Positions 1 to 7,339 of a DNA stretch of 20,340 bases are shown here, in pieces. Position 1 is the stretch's first letter, and each line of letters opens with the position of its first letter. The notes beneath the pieces are model-generated. The model saw only the letters and a program-made list of their open reading frames with translations. It was not told where the DNA came from and ran no database searches. Source of the stretch: a virus; IMG/VR virus record IMGVR_UViG_3300037264_003935, positions 1 to 20,340 of that record. One strand, 5' to 3'. The translations under genes were made by a program, and so were the position numbers.

Positions 1-791
1 GGAACAATGGCCCGATAAACTTGTTCCGCTGAAGTATTTCCTTCGTCTACAAAGAAGGCCAATTCGTCCAAAATTAAAAGAATGGTTCCACGACCACGAA
101 GACCTTTCGCAACAGAACTCTTGAAAGTTACTCTGATACTTGATTTTGTTCCACCATAAACAACTCTATCGTTTTCAGTTTGAAGTCTTAAAAAGGTTTG
201 TGTGTTATTAAATATTGACTTCCTAAAAAAATCAATTTTCTCAATATGACTTTTTAATTCGTTAAAAACAATTGCAGCCTGATCTTTATCATTTGCAACA
301 CAAAACGTGTTGATTTCAGAAGTGTTAGAAAGCCCATAATAATTTTGAGGAGCACCACGAATCAACAATTTGTAATTTTCATAAGCCGCAAAAAGTCCAC
401 TTAATGCCGATTTGCCACTTCGTCGGCCAATGCATAAAATTAGTTCATTTCTTGTTTTTCCATCTTGTTCTTTTATATTACAACGACCTTGATCAAATAA
501 GTATCTCAAGTATTCAACTTCAGTAAACTCGTATAGAACCTTAACTCCAAATTTGTCAGTAATTTTTATAGTTTTTTCTGTATCCTCAAGAGGAATGTTA
601 TAATATAATTTAACTATGAATTTTTGGGTCGGATACAGACCATTTGGTAATAATTGAAAACGATCAATAAAATCAATAATATTTAAGAATTCAGCTTTTT
701 CTTCTTGATTTGATTCAACCCGTTTTTCATCTAAAAATGTGTTTACTGTATCAAGTAAACCACTATGAAAAATTCTTTCAATACTAGGCAT
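1..791 (-). CDS. terL: Terminase large subunit, N-terminal ATPase part (3' end beyond the window)
   Basis: This is the motor ATPase that pumps DNA into the prohead and cuts concatemers. The minus strand reads open from an ATG at 791 to the left edge, giving 263 residues. An adenine-binding Q motif is visible near residues 51-57 (GLYPTQK), Walker A at 122-128 (GRRSGKS), and a hydrophobic strand with Walker B at 236-243 (ILLILDEL). The C-terminal RNase H-like nuclease domain must lie left of the window. The start directly abuts the TAA of the upstream gene (792-794), which indicates translational coupling. By normal phage gene order, portal and capsid genes would be expected further left. Family assignment is firm from the motif order; the packaging type (cos or headful) cannot be told from this half. 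Confidence 0.93.
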   Translation of the reverse strand, partial: MPSIERIFHSGLLDTVNTFLDEKRVESNQEEKAEFLNIIDFIDRFQLLPNGLYPTQKFIVKLYYNIPLEDTEKTIKITDKFGVKVLYEFTEVEYLRYLFDQGRCNIKEQDGKTRNELILCIGRRSGKSALSGLFAAYENYKLLIRGAPQNYYGLSNTSEINTFCVANDKDQAAIVFNELKSHIEKIDFFRKSIFNNTQTFLRLQTENDRVVYGGTKSSIRVTFKSSVAKGLRGRGTILLILDELAFFVDEGNTSAEQVYRAIV

Positions 792-1349
792 TTATTTCGA
801 TTTCAATTCTTCTATAAGACGTTTTTCCCAATCTGGTAGATCAGATTGTATTTGTCCAAACACAAGATCAATGTTAACTTTATCGACTCCTGATTTTTTC
901 ATTGAGTCATAAAAAAACTCCATCCACAATTTAAACATTTTCTGAATAACTGGAGATTTAAAATCAAGTTCTGACTCAGAACTTGTTTGAAGTTTCTTTA
1001 ATAATGTATCAGCAAGAGATTTTAAACTTGCAATTCTAGCCATTGTAAAATTAGAAAAATTTTTCCCTTCCCTCATAGCCTTCTGTCTCTCAAATTTTAA
1101 ATGGGAAATTTCTTCAGAAATTTCCCGGATAACTAAATCAATAAAAACAGAGGTGCTCGTACCTTCAAGAGAAGCACGAACTAAAGACTGTTTTTTGGCA
1201 AAATCTTCATATTCAGATAACTGATCTTCATCAAGTAATTCGCACTCAGGAATCTGACCACTCTGGTCAACAACAAATTCCGCACCAATTGAAACAGAGT
1301 CAATCTGTTTCCCATCAGGCAATGTTATTTGAGCCCCATTGGAGGCCAT
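792..1349 (-). CDS. Small helical protein directly upstream of the terminase; position suggests a terminase small subunit
   Basis: The protein has 185 residues with an ATG start and no strong Shine-Dalgarno sequence. It has a short N-terminal beta-like part (ITLPDGKQIDSVSIG), then mostly charged helices from about residue 40, with a probable coiled region around 70-125. It is acidic overall. I see no recognisable helix-turn-helix at the N-terminus, so the small-terminase idea rests only on its place immediately before the large subunit and on its size and helical character. It could equally be an unrelated virion or packaging accessory protein. Its stop codon is immediately followed by the terminase start, and a 15-base gap separates it from the gene before it. 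Confidence 0.75.
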   Translation of the reverse strand: MASNGAQITLPDGKQIDSVSIGAEFVVDQSGQIPECELLDEDQLSEYEDFAKKQSLVRASLEGTSTSVFIDLVIREISEEISHLKFERQKAMREGKNFSNFTMARIASLKSLADTLLKKLQTSSESELDFKSPVIQKMFKLWMEFFYDSMKKSGVDKVNIDLVFGQIQSDLPDWEKRLIEELKSK

Positions 1350-1364
1350 AATAAACTATACTAG

Positions 1365-3269
1365 TTAAAATTCCGGATCTGGAACTGAATATTTTATTTC
1401 AAATTTATTTGAAGGTGTTGACTTCACCTCAAAGGCAATTTCATTGCCAAGTTCATATTTTTCAACAGGGTTTTCAATCGGACCTTGTATGACTGGAAGA
1501 GCAACTCTCTTCGCTGCAATCCGAACTTCATCAGGAACATTCCTGATGATATCCCGGGCATATTTAGAACATTTTCCTGGGACTAATTGGCAAGTACAGC
1601 CTGTGCATTTAGACCCTGCAATTATGTACGGAACTGATTTGTCCTTCAAAACAGAAGAACCACGAACGCAACCTTTACCATAATCAGAATAAACAGTCGG
1701 ATCTATAAAATAGAAACCTTGAACACCATCGTTTTCAGATGCAAATTTGCCAATTTCAGGAACTTGAACAAGATCTGATTTCGTGTAACGACTTTGAATG
1801 GCAGCAACTAATTTGCGACCCCTCAATCCAGAATTCATCAAATGAGAAATTGTTTTTCTAATTTCTTCCGGATTTGTTTTTATAGAAGATTCTGTTGATG
1901 CAGACCCGAAAAAGAATTCTTGGTGCCCACGATCATAAACACGGACTTCTTCAGAAGGTGGAACATGACGATTCATTTGAGAAGTCAAATGAACCCAATT
2001 CATGTCATCCTTCAAGTTTGAAGCCACAATCCGAGCTTGATCAAGCGAAATTCGACCTTGATGAATGGCACGTTCTAAAGCAGTAGAAAAATTTAAACGA
2101 CCAACTTCAAGTTTGGTCTGAACAATCTTAGAAAGGTTAGAGATTTGAGCACAAGCCCCATCTTTATTACATTTACAAATTCCGCAAGTTGCGGACCTAC
2201 GAATTATATACTCAGGACGAATGTCTTTTGATTTCAAAAAGGCAAGAGTTTTCCTGCAACCACCAAGGGCGTCCATATCCAAATAAGTGTGACCCAAAAT
2301 CCCAAATTCAGAAACTAATTTACGAAGATCAAGTTCAGATGACGATGCAAGCTGCAGCGTGTCATCATGTCCCGCCATCATGCGGCGGGCATAAGCCATA
2401 TAAGAAGGACTTGGAAGAAGACCCTCGGGCTTCTTTGAAGCCTGACGATCCAAATAATCTTTAACTTGCTCAGGAGTTGGTTCAATTCTAGTCGGATGTT
2501 GCTCTCGAATTGTTTGAACCGATTCTTTGTAAACTTTAACTGAGTTGTTAAAGGCACTCTTTAAACGAAGTTTTACATCACCAGTGGTTTTATAATCTCG
2601 ACCTTCTTGTTCAAATTCAGATGCATAATGTGCAAATACCTGTTCGTTATATGGAATTTCACTAACAATTCTCTTTTTAAATGAAGAACAATTTCCTGAA
2701 TTATTACAAACACAGTCTGCACAGTTGTTTTTTGCTAAAACAAAAAGTGCTCGTTTCGAATGCTTCGTAGCAATTTTAACGTCTTCCCCATTTTGGGCAC
2801 ATTTTGGAAAATTTGAAGAATCCAAATAAACATTCCCAAGTAAACCTTTTTCATTCAAAACATCTTTAATTGTAGAAACATGATTCCGAAGTTCTGATTC
2901 CGGAAACTCTAAACGAAGCTTTTCTCCAATAGTTTGGACTGGCAAACCAGAAACAACATAAGAAGCTACCCGATTTCGAATCGGCGTTCTATTATCAACA
3001 ACGCCCTGAGGGGACACTGAAGATTTTGGGTTAACCATGGTATGAGGACGTAATGGGATAAGACTTGGAATTCTTTCGTCAGGTTCCTGACGAAGAGCAT
3101 GTTGAAGTTCTGGAATTGTGTCGAAATTTTGTTTAGGCAATGCTTCAAAGTCATGGTAGACCTTCTCGTCTACAGCAAGCCATGACAAATCAGCGACCGA
3201 CTGATTATATATAATATCGCGGATGTCATCCATTCCACGATCAGCATCAATATCCCGCTTTAGAGGCAT
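1365..3269 (-). CDS. Protein with three tandem five-cysteine modules (probable metal-binding repeats), unknown function
   Basis: I do not recognise this 634-residue protein. It carries the same module three times. Each begins with G-x-x-G-x-x-[YF]-[LI]-D (residues 142-150, 323-331, 515-523), then one cysteine (157, 338, 534), then a cluster C-x2-C-x-C-x5/6-C (183/186/188/194; 362/365/367/373; 555/558/560/567) followed by a basic or helical tail. All 15 cysteines I can find lie in these modules. Modules 1 and 3 are also preceded by similar helical stretches (about 96-140 and 466-505). The spacing suggests Zn or Fe-S binding, which is inference. There is no signal peptide or membrane segment. 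It lies between two acidic low-complexity proteins and the terminase genes, so a virion, portal-vertex or DNA-binding role is possible but unproven. The ATG start has only a weak upstream purine run. Confidence 0.85.
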   Translation of the reverse strand: MPLKRDIDADRGMDDIRDIIYNQSVADLSWLAVDEKVYHDFEALPKQNFDTIPELQHALRQEPDERIPSLIPLRPHTMVNPKSSVSPQGVVDNRTPIRNRVASYVVSGLPVQTIGEKLRLEFPESELRNHVSTIKDVLNEKGLLGNVYLDSSNFPKCAQNGEDVKIATKHSKRALFVLAKNNCADCVCNNSGNCSSFKKRIVSEIPYNEQVFAHYASEFEQEGRDYKTTGDVKLRLKSAFNNSVKVYKESVQTIREQHPTRIEPTPEQVKDYLDRQASKKPEGLLPSPSYMAYARRMMAGHDDTLQLASSSELDLRKLVSEFGILGHTYLDMDALGGCRKTLAFLKSKDIRPEYIIRRSATCGICKCNKDGACAQISNLSKIVQTKLEVGRLNFSTALERAIHQGRISLDQARIVASNLKDDMNWVHLTSQMNRHVPPSEEVRVYDRGHQEFFFGSASTESSIKTNPEEIRKTISHLMNSGLRGRKLVAAIQSRYTKSDLVQVPEIGKFASENDGVQGFYFIDPTVYSDYGKGCVRGSSVLKDKSVPYIIAGSKCTGCTCQLVPGKCSKYARDIIRNVPDEVRIAAKRVALPVIQGPIENPVEKYELGNEIAFEVKSTPSNKFEIKYSVPDPEF

Positions 3270-3278
3270 GATTTTACT

Positions 3279-4502
3279 TTATTTGATCTTGGCCATTAAC
3301 CGGGCAACACCGGCCGCGTGTTTAAAAGCGGCGTCGGAAACCCCGTCATACCCTATGTTCTTTACATGGAAATCTACCAATTGAGAGTGGAGATTTCTCA
3401 TGTCTTCTGAAATTGAAGACTTCTCGGAAGCAAATTTAGCAACTGGAAAAGTATCCATGTTATCGTCAAACACGATTTCATGACGAAGCTTTAAACAACG
3501 AATAATGTCTGACGCCATAAACTGACGAAAACCATTCCCAGTGTCTTGAAGAAAAGCCAAAACGTGGCGCCTTGTCAGATTCTTCTTCCCATATTCTTTA
3601 ATAAATTTATCAGTTAGGTCAACTACCATTTTTATGTCTGTTGCTTTACGATTCATGGCTAAAACCTTTCCTCCTAAAAGATCTTCCTGATTAGACTTTG
3701 GATAATCAAGATTCTCTTTAAAATCATTCGATGGGAATCCATTCGGGCCTGATATATCCTCTATAACTTGACCAGACCAATAATTGCCTAAAGCTCCGAG
3801 AAAATCGTCCAGCGAAACTTCATTCTTGTCAACGGATGGAAGGGACTCTTCTTCTTCTGAAGCAAAAGGACCGCCTTCAGAGGCCCAATAATCAGATTCT
3901 GAAATATATTGTTTCAATTCCCCAAGGAGTTTTTTAACACTAATTACAGTTTTATCGTAATAATCTGACCGAGCCGGTGGGTTGTCTTCATCATCAGGAA
4001 GTTCTGAACTTTCTGAACTTTCTGAACTTTCTGAACTTTCTGGAAACTCTGAATACCCAGGAAGCTCCGTATATGAAGGAAGTTCAGAATGTCGAGGAAA
4101 CGTTGGACCAGCTAAATTCTCTTCATAATCTGCATATTCAGGAAGTCTAGGGGTTGTAGGTCCAGTTGGGCGTTTTTCCCAACCATGCCAATGTCCTTTA
4201 TTTTGTGGAGGTTGGTCATAGTCCCCCGGAAGTCCAGCTGGACCAGCTGTATGACTCCCAGTTATCGGAGGAGATTGTGGATAACTCAAATACTCAGGCA
4301 AACTTGGGGGACTATCCGAAGGACCGTTAGTTGGAAGACTTTGTTTTGAAAAATCTCCCTGTTCATCATCTTCTCCATGAGAAGAATTATCATCAACATC
4401 ATATGGGCCAAGCCCAAAATCTTTAACTCTTCGAGAAGGAAGAATTGGCCACGGAACTTTAGACGGCACTTTATCTTTCCCAAAGTCCCTTATGGAAATC
4501 AA
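3279..4502 (-). CDS. Acidic low-complexity protein with conserved-looking C-terminal domain, unknown function
   Basis: The protein has 407 residues. Residues about 35-180 are rich in Pro, Ser, Glu, Asp, Tyr and Gly, with repeated L-P-x-Y turns (LPEY at 68 and 120, LPSY at 141, LPGY at 147) and an E-S-S tandem run at about 155-166. The C-terminal third (about 280-407) looks globular and helical, with segments such as RRHVLAFLQDTG and DIIRCLKLRHEI. The start is a TTG at 4502 inside the last 32 bases of the preceding gene. No ATG lies in frame before the globular part, so TTG is the most economical start, but it is not certain. The layout mirrors the gene before it (disordered N-terminal half here, disordered C-terminal half there). 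It may be a virion or scaffold-type protein; I cannot assign a family. Confidence 0.75.
   Translation of the reverse strand: MISIRDFGKDKVPSKVPWPILPSRRVKDFGLGPYDVDDNSSHGEDDEQGDFSKQSLPTNGPSDSPPSLPEYLSYPQSPPITGSHTAGPAGLPGDYDQPPQNKGHWHGWEKRPTGPTTPRLPEYADYEENLAGPTFPRHSELPSYTELPGYSEFPESSESSESSESSELPDDEDNPPARSDYYDKTVISVKKLLGELKQYISESDYWASEGGPFASEEEESLPSVDKNEVSLDDFLGALGNYWSGQVIEDISGPNGFPSNDFKENLDYPKSNQEDLLGGKVLAMNRKATDIKMVVDLTDKFIKEYGKKNLTRRHVLAFLQDTGNGFRQFMASDIIRCLKLRHEIVFDDNMDTFPVAKFASEKSSISEDMRNLHSQLVDFHVKNIGYDGVSDAAFKHAAGVARLMAKIK
4002..4042. repeat. In-frame 9-base tandem repeat encoding Glu-Ser-Ser
   Basis: Four perfect copies of TTCTGAACT (plus-strand orientation) run from 4002 to 4037, followed by a partial fifth copy. 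On the coding (minus) strand they give repeated Glu-Ser-Ser within the acidic part of the 407-residue protein. Because the unit is 9 bases, gain or loss of copies keeps the frame, so copy number could vary between isolates without breaking the gene. Confidence 0.9.
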
Positions 4503-5502
4503 AACTTTTCTTTGATTCTTTAGTCATATCTTTTGTCGGATCAGCAATCGATTTCATTAATAAAATTTCTTTTTCAGTCAAACCACGACGATAAAAATCA
4601 AGCGGGCGATCATTATCGGCCCCAGGAAGCCATGAATAAGTTGATGCAGCTTCTTTATTCTTCTTTTTCTTAAATTTGAAACTAGAAGAATCCCCATCAG
4701 TCGAATCGTAATTAACTGGATAGGCTAAGTCATAATCACCAAATCCTGGATATTTCTCAATATCCATATTATCAGATGGCCAGTCTTCCGGAGGATTAAA
4801 GGAACCTTCAAAACCAGGACCCTCTCCAGGACCAACCTGGGTTACACGAGGCCCAGAAAGAGTTTCTACAGGAAGAGAAGAATTGCCACCTGCCTGGCGA
4901 GAAGAAGTCTGGAAAAACCCTCCATCTTCCTCGTCGTCTTCTTCCCCAGGGTTTTCAACAGTCGGATTCATTGTAGAAGCATCAGGGTTCACATAAACTT
5001 CAGGTTCTGAAGGAGATGGCTGAATTTCTTCTTCAAATTCTTCTTCTACAAACCCCTCAGGATTTTGTTTAATTTCTTGAGAATCCTGAACTAGTTCTTC
5101 AGTTTCCGGAGCTGCAGCACTACGCCAATGAGGAGCTGAAATTTCATCATGGAGGGTATCCGCAAAAGATGATAAAAATTCAGAAGCATTAGCTAAATTA
5201 GAACGCATATCCTTAATATTTTGAATATAACCCTTCCCGCCAAGAAGGCCGTCTGGGCTAAATCTTGAAGAGGACATTTTGGATAAAATCCGATAAGCAG
5301 CAATAGCATAACTATGTGAACGTTGAACCGCCCAAAGAATTTTTGCTAAATCATTATGAGAGCTCTGATCCCAATCAAAATCGTGAACACGAACATCCCT
5401 CCGAAGAGGGCCCTGGTCTTTGACGAATTCAATTCGGCCCGCTGTATGAACTCTCCCAACAGAAGAGTTACTTATACTTGTGGCAATTTTATGTAAATTC
5501 AT
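4471..5502 (-). CDS. Protein with globular N-terminus and long acidic low-complexity C-terminal half, unknown function
   Basis: The protein has 343 residues. The start is ATG at 5502 with a good Shine-Dalgarno AAGGA six bases upstream. Residues 1-128 look folded and helical (AKILWAVQRSHSYAIAAYRIL, a glycine turn FSPDGLLGGKGY, then DTLHDEISAPHW). Residues about 131-275 are acidic and disordered, rich in Glu, Pro, Gly and Ser, and are followed by a basic patch (FKFKKKKNK) and a short helical tail. It overlaps the next gene by 32 bases. I see no enzyme motif, signal peptide or membrane helix. Its position ahead of the terminase, next to a second acidic protein, suggests a virion or assembly function, but that is inference only. 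Confidence 0.8.
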   Translation of the reverse strand: MNLHKIATSISNSSVGRVHTAGRIEFVKDQGPLRRDVRVHDFDWDQSSHNDLAKILWAVQRSHSYAIAAYRILSKMSSSRFSPDGLLGGKGYIQNIKDMRSNLANASEFLSSFADTLHDEISAPHWRSAAAPETEELVQDSQEIKQNPEGFVEEEFEEEIQPSPSEPEVYVNPDASTMNPTVENPGEEDDEEDGGFFQTSSRQAGGNSSLPVETLSGPRVTQVGPGEGPGFEGSFNPPEDWPSDNMDIEKYPGFGDYDLAYPVNYDSTDGDSSSFKFKKKKNKEAASTYSWLPGADNDRPLDFYRRGLTEKEILLMKSIADPTKDMTKESKKSFDFHKGLWER

Positions 5503-5504
5503 AA

Positions 5505-5750
5505 TTATTCCTTAATTGGCCCAGTGGAGTCGTCAACAAGACGAGTTATGAATGGCCCATCGTCATCTTCTCCAAGCTGCCAAAAATCTTGCTTAGAAAG
5601 ATGAACTAATTTGTCCATTGCAATAAACTGAAATCCAGACAATTCATGGAGAGATGAAATTCGAATTTTCCCAGATGATGCTTGGCGAATTGGAGGATTA
5701 AAAAAATCATCAATAGAACTACATGAAAGCCTGATATCTTCCGGTTTCAT
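5505..5750 (-). CDS. Small acidic protein, unknown function
   Basis: I place the start at ATG 5750 (81 residues), because AGGTG at 5757-5761 sits six bases upstream. In-frame GTG and ATG codons at 5759 and 5756 overlap that Shine-Dalgarno sequence and are less likely. The protein has a hydrophobic beta-like core (SLHELSGFQFIAMDKLVHLS) and an acidic, glycine-containing C-terminus ending TGPIKE. It looks like a small compact domain. The stop lies two bases before the start of the next gene, so the two are probably translated together. I do not recognise a family. Confidence 0.75.
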   Translation of the reverse strand: MKPEDIRLSCSSIDDFFNPPIRQASSGKIRISSLHELSGFQFIAMDKLVHLSKQDFWQLGEDDDGPFITRLVDDSTGPIKE

Positions 5751-5790
5751 AGACATCACCTAATATTATGCCCAATTGAAATTTTAGCGA

Positions 5791-6699
5791 TTATGGATTT
5801 ATAACATTAAGGTAGACTGGAACATCTATGAAACTGTTAGAAGCCGTTGGAGATTGGAAACGAATAGTATCAGAATATGTCCCAACAATTTGCGGGATTT
5901 TAGTTATATCAAGTGAGAAAATTACGGCAGTAGAACCGCCCCCAGGAAGTGGGCCACCTGAAACAGGATTTATCAGAAGCCAATTGCTAGAATTATTGAC
6001 CTTGGCAACCACAAAGTCCATGGTAGACGTCACTGGACCGGTGTTGCTAACTGCAACCGATACAGAAGAAGGAGTGGGGTTCCCACAAGTCTGAGTGAAG
6101 TTTACTGTAGTTGGAGAAACTGAAATAGTTGGTTTCGGAAGAACTGTAACTATAACATTCGAAGTTACGATTTGTGCAGGAACGTCTTGATTTGAAATAT
6201 TAACAACACCTAAATATGGAGAATTTGCCGCAAGAAGAGTTGTCGGACTTACACGGATCAAAAATGAAGCCGTAGAATTCTGAGGAACCCCAACGACTTG
6301 AGAAGGCGTAGCAGTTAACCAGGAAGTGTTCGGAGAAGCATTGGCAGTCAAGAATGACCCAAACGCACCGTTATTTGTAATAACAATATTCCCGACGTCC
6401 TGAGACGCGGCACCTTCAGTCACAACAATATTGAAATTCGGAGGGATAGGAGAAGAAATAAGAATTGATGCTTGAAGCTGTTGTTGTAAGCTAGAAACCG
6501 AATCCGACATTGCAGTTACAACGTCGCCAGGCAAAGGAACGTTGATTGAAAATAAAGGACCAAAAGGAGAAGTTATATCAACAACTTCGTAACGCTGTCC
6601 AAAACTATTTATATTATTGGCACGTGTCACCCATTTCCAAATGCCTCCAACAGACTCAAGCTCAAATTGGACGCTAGAAACAGCGGTAAACGTGGCCAT
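5791..6699 (-). CDS. Two-BACON-domain (Ig-like) protein, probable virion surface or adhesion component
   Basis: The protein has 302 residues. An N-terminal segment (1-85) of beta strands and a short helix (SDSVSSLQQQLQAS) is followed by two Ig-like repeats, about 86-187 and 191-300. Each contains the BACON-style core of a tryptophan in an N/S-x-W-L context (127 and 240) followed by a proline and a glycine-rich turn (INPVSGG in the second), and ends in a V-x-V-x-V/L strand. BACON domains are known from bacterial glycan-binding proteins and from phage structural proteins, where they are thought to bind surface glycans. There is no signal peptide, which fits a cytoplasmically assembled virion protein. 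No Shine-Dalgarno sequence is obvious before the ATG. Other Ig-like families (ASPM/SPD-2/Hydin type) are an alternative reading of the same fold. Confidence 0.8.
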   Translation of the reverse strand: MATFTAVSSVQFELESVGGIWKWVTRANNINSFGQRYEVVDITSPFGPLFSINVPLPGDVVTAMSDSVSSLQQQLQASILISSPIPPNFNIVVTEGAASQDVGNIVITNNGAFGSFLTANASPNTSWLTATPSQVVGVPQNSTASFLIRVSPTTLLAANSPYLGVVNISNQDVPAQIVTSNVIVTVLPKPTISVSPTTVNFTQTCGNPTPSSVSVAVSNTGPVTSTMDFVVAKVNNSSNWLLINPVSGGPLPGGGSTAVIFSLDITKIPQIVGTYSDTIRFQSPTASNSFIDVPVYLNVINP

Positions 6700-6733
6700 G
6701 CTTATGAGAAAAAAGAAAATTAAAGTTTAACGA

Positions 6734-7030
6734 CTATGACTCTAAAACAAATTCTGTCTTTTCTTCATCCGTAAGTTCAAGTTCCCATCGGTCCATAATT
6801 TTGTACAAATGGTCAGAATCAACTAAAGAATATAAATAGTCATTAATTTCATTTTTCATTCTAGGAATTAGATATTTGTCTACGGTATACCCTTGAAACT
6901 TTCCCAAACGTTTAGTAATTTTTTCCAATAAAATTATCGGAACATGATCGGAACTTGCAGAAATATGAACCATGTAAGGAGTGTTTACAAGTCCGCCGAT
7001 TTCCAATTCAATATTTGGAATCTCTCTCAT
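6734..7030 (-). CDS. Small acidic protein, unknown function
   Basis: The protein has 98 residues from an ATG at 7030, with a short N-terminal beta part (IPNIELEIGGLVNTPYMVHI) and helices to the acidic C-terminus. I see no motif. It is the first leftward gene after a 309-base stretch that carries no minus-strand gene, so it may open the late or structural transcription unit. No Shine-Dalgarno is visible. Instead, the bases just before the start form a dyad (7032-7050) that could fold in the mRNA two bases before the ATG. Confidence rests on the uninterrupted frame and the fit with neighbouring spacing. Confidence 0.7.
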   Translation of the reverse strand: MREIPNIELEIGGLVNTPYMVHISASSDHVPIILLEKITKRLGKFQGYTVDKYLIPRMKNEINDYLYSLVDSDHLYKIMDRWELELTDEEKTEFVLES

Positions 7031-7031
7031 G

Positions 7032-7050
7032 TCTAAATGTACAGTTTAGA
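7032..7050. promoter_or_regulatory. Inverted repeat at the divergent gene junction
   Basis: TCTAAA (7032-7037) and TTTAGA (7045-7050) are perfect 6-base arms around a 7-base spacer containing GTAC. The dyad sits between the leftward start at 7030 and the rightward start at 7037, overlapping the latter. It could be an operator or, in the leftward mRNA, a weak hairpin touching the ribosome site. AT-rich 6-base arms can arise by chance. Confidence 0.35.
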
Positions 7051-7297
7051 ACAAATTTTGAACTCACAAAAAATTTTTTGTATCTATCTAATTAGTGAAA
7101 GATTTTTCAAAAGAACCAAAATTCTAGAAATCAGATGTGACCAACTAGCAACAAAATTTTTCTATGCAACAAATTCAATACCGAATTACGGTTATAGAGC
7201 ATACTGTGAAAAACACCACAAAGAATTTTTAACCACTATGTATCTTGAAGAAATTTCAAAGGAAGAGTATGTAACCGCGAAAGTTTTGGAGTCATGA
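7037..7297 (+). CDS. Small Cys/His protein, the only credible plus-strand gene
   Basis: The protein has 86 residues. The C-terminal two thirds look protein-like: a cysteine (C34, in the context EIRCDQLATKFF) is followed about 23 residues later by YCEKHHKEF (C-x2-H-H), and then by EEISKEEY. The single Cys plus Cys-x2-His pairing could be a small zinc-binding knuckle. The stretch holds no leftward gene, which favours a real gene here over an antisense shadow. Against it: the start is only 6 bases from the divergent start at 7030, no Shine-Dalgarno precedes it, and any promoter would have to lie inside the neighbouring gene. A later non-ATG start is possible. A function cannot be given. Confidence 0.5.
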   Translation: MYSLEQILNSQKIFCIYLISERFFKRTKILEIRCDQLATKFFYATNSIPNYGYRAYCEKHHKEFLTTMYLEEISKEEYVTAKVLES

Positions 7298-7305
7298 ATA
7301 CTCCA
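7287..7305. other. Short hairpin between convergent gene ends
   Basis: TGGAGT (7287-7292) pairs with ACTCCA (7300-7305) across a 7-base loop. It lies at the stop codon of the plus-strand gene and 35 bases before the stop of the leftward sigma-4-like gene. No run of T follows on either strand, so it does not meet the usual pattern of an intrinsic terminator. It may be a weak bidirectional processing or termination structure, or chance. Confidence 0.3.
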
Positions 7306-7339
7306 TGCAATCATAAAAGTTTAGTCGTACAAAAGAAAT

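Noticed and set aside
1895-2464. Plus-strand open frames inside the triple-cysteine gene
   Set aside because: They are fully antisense to a long, motif-bearing minus-strand gene and have no independent support.
7287-7305. Intrinsic terminator between convergent genes
   Set aside because: The stem is only 6 base pairs and no T run follows on either strand.
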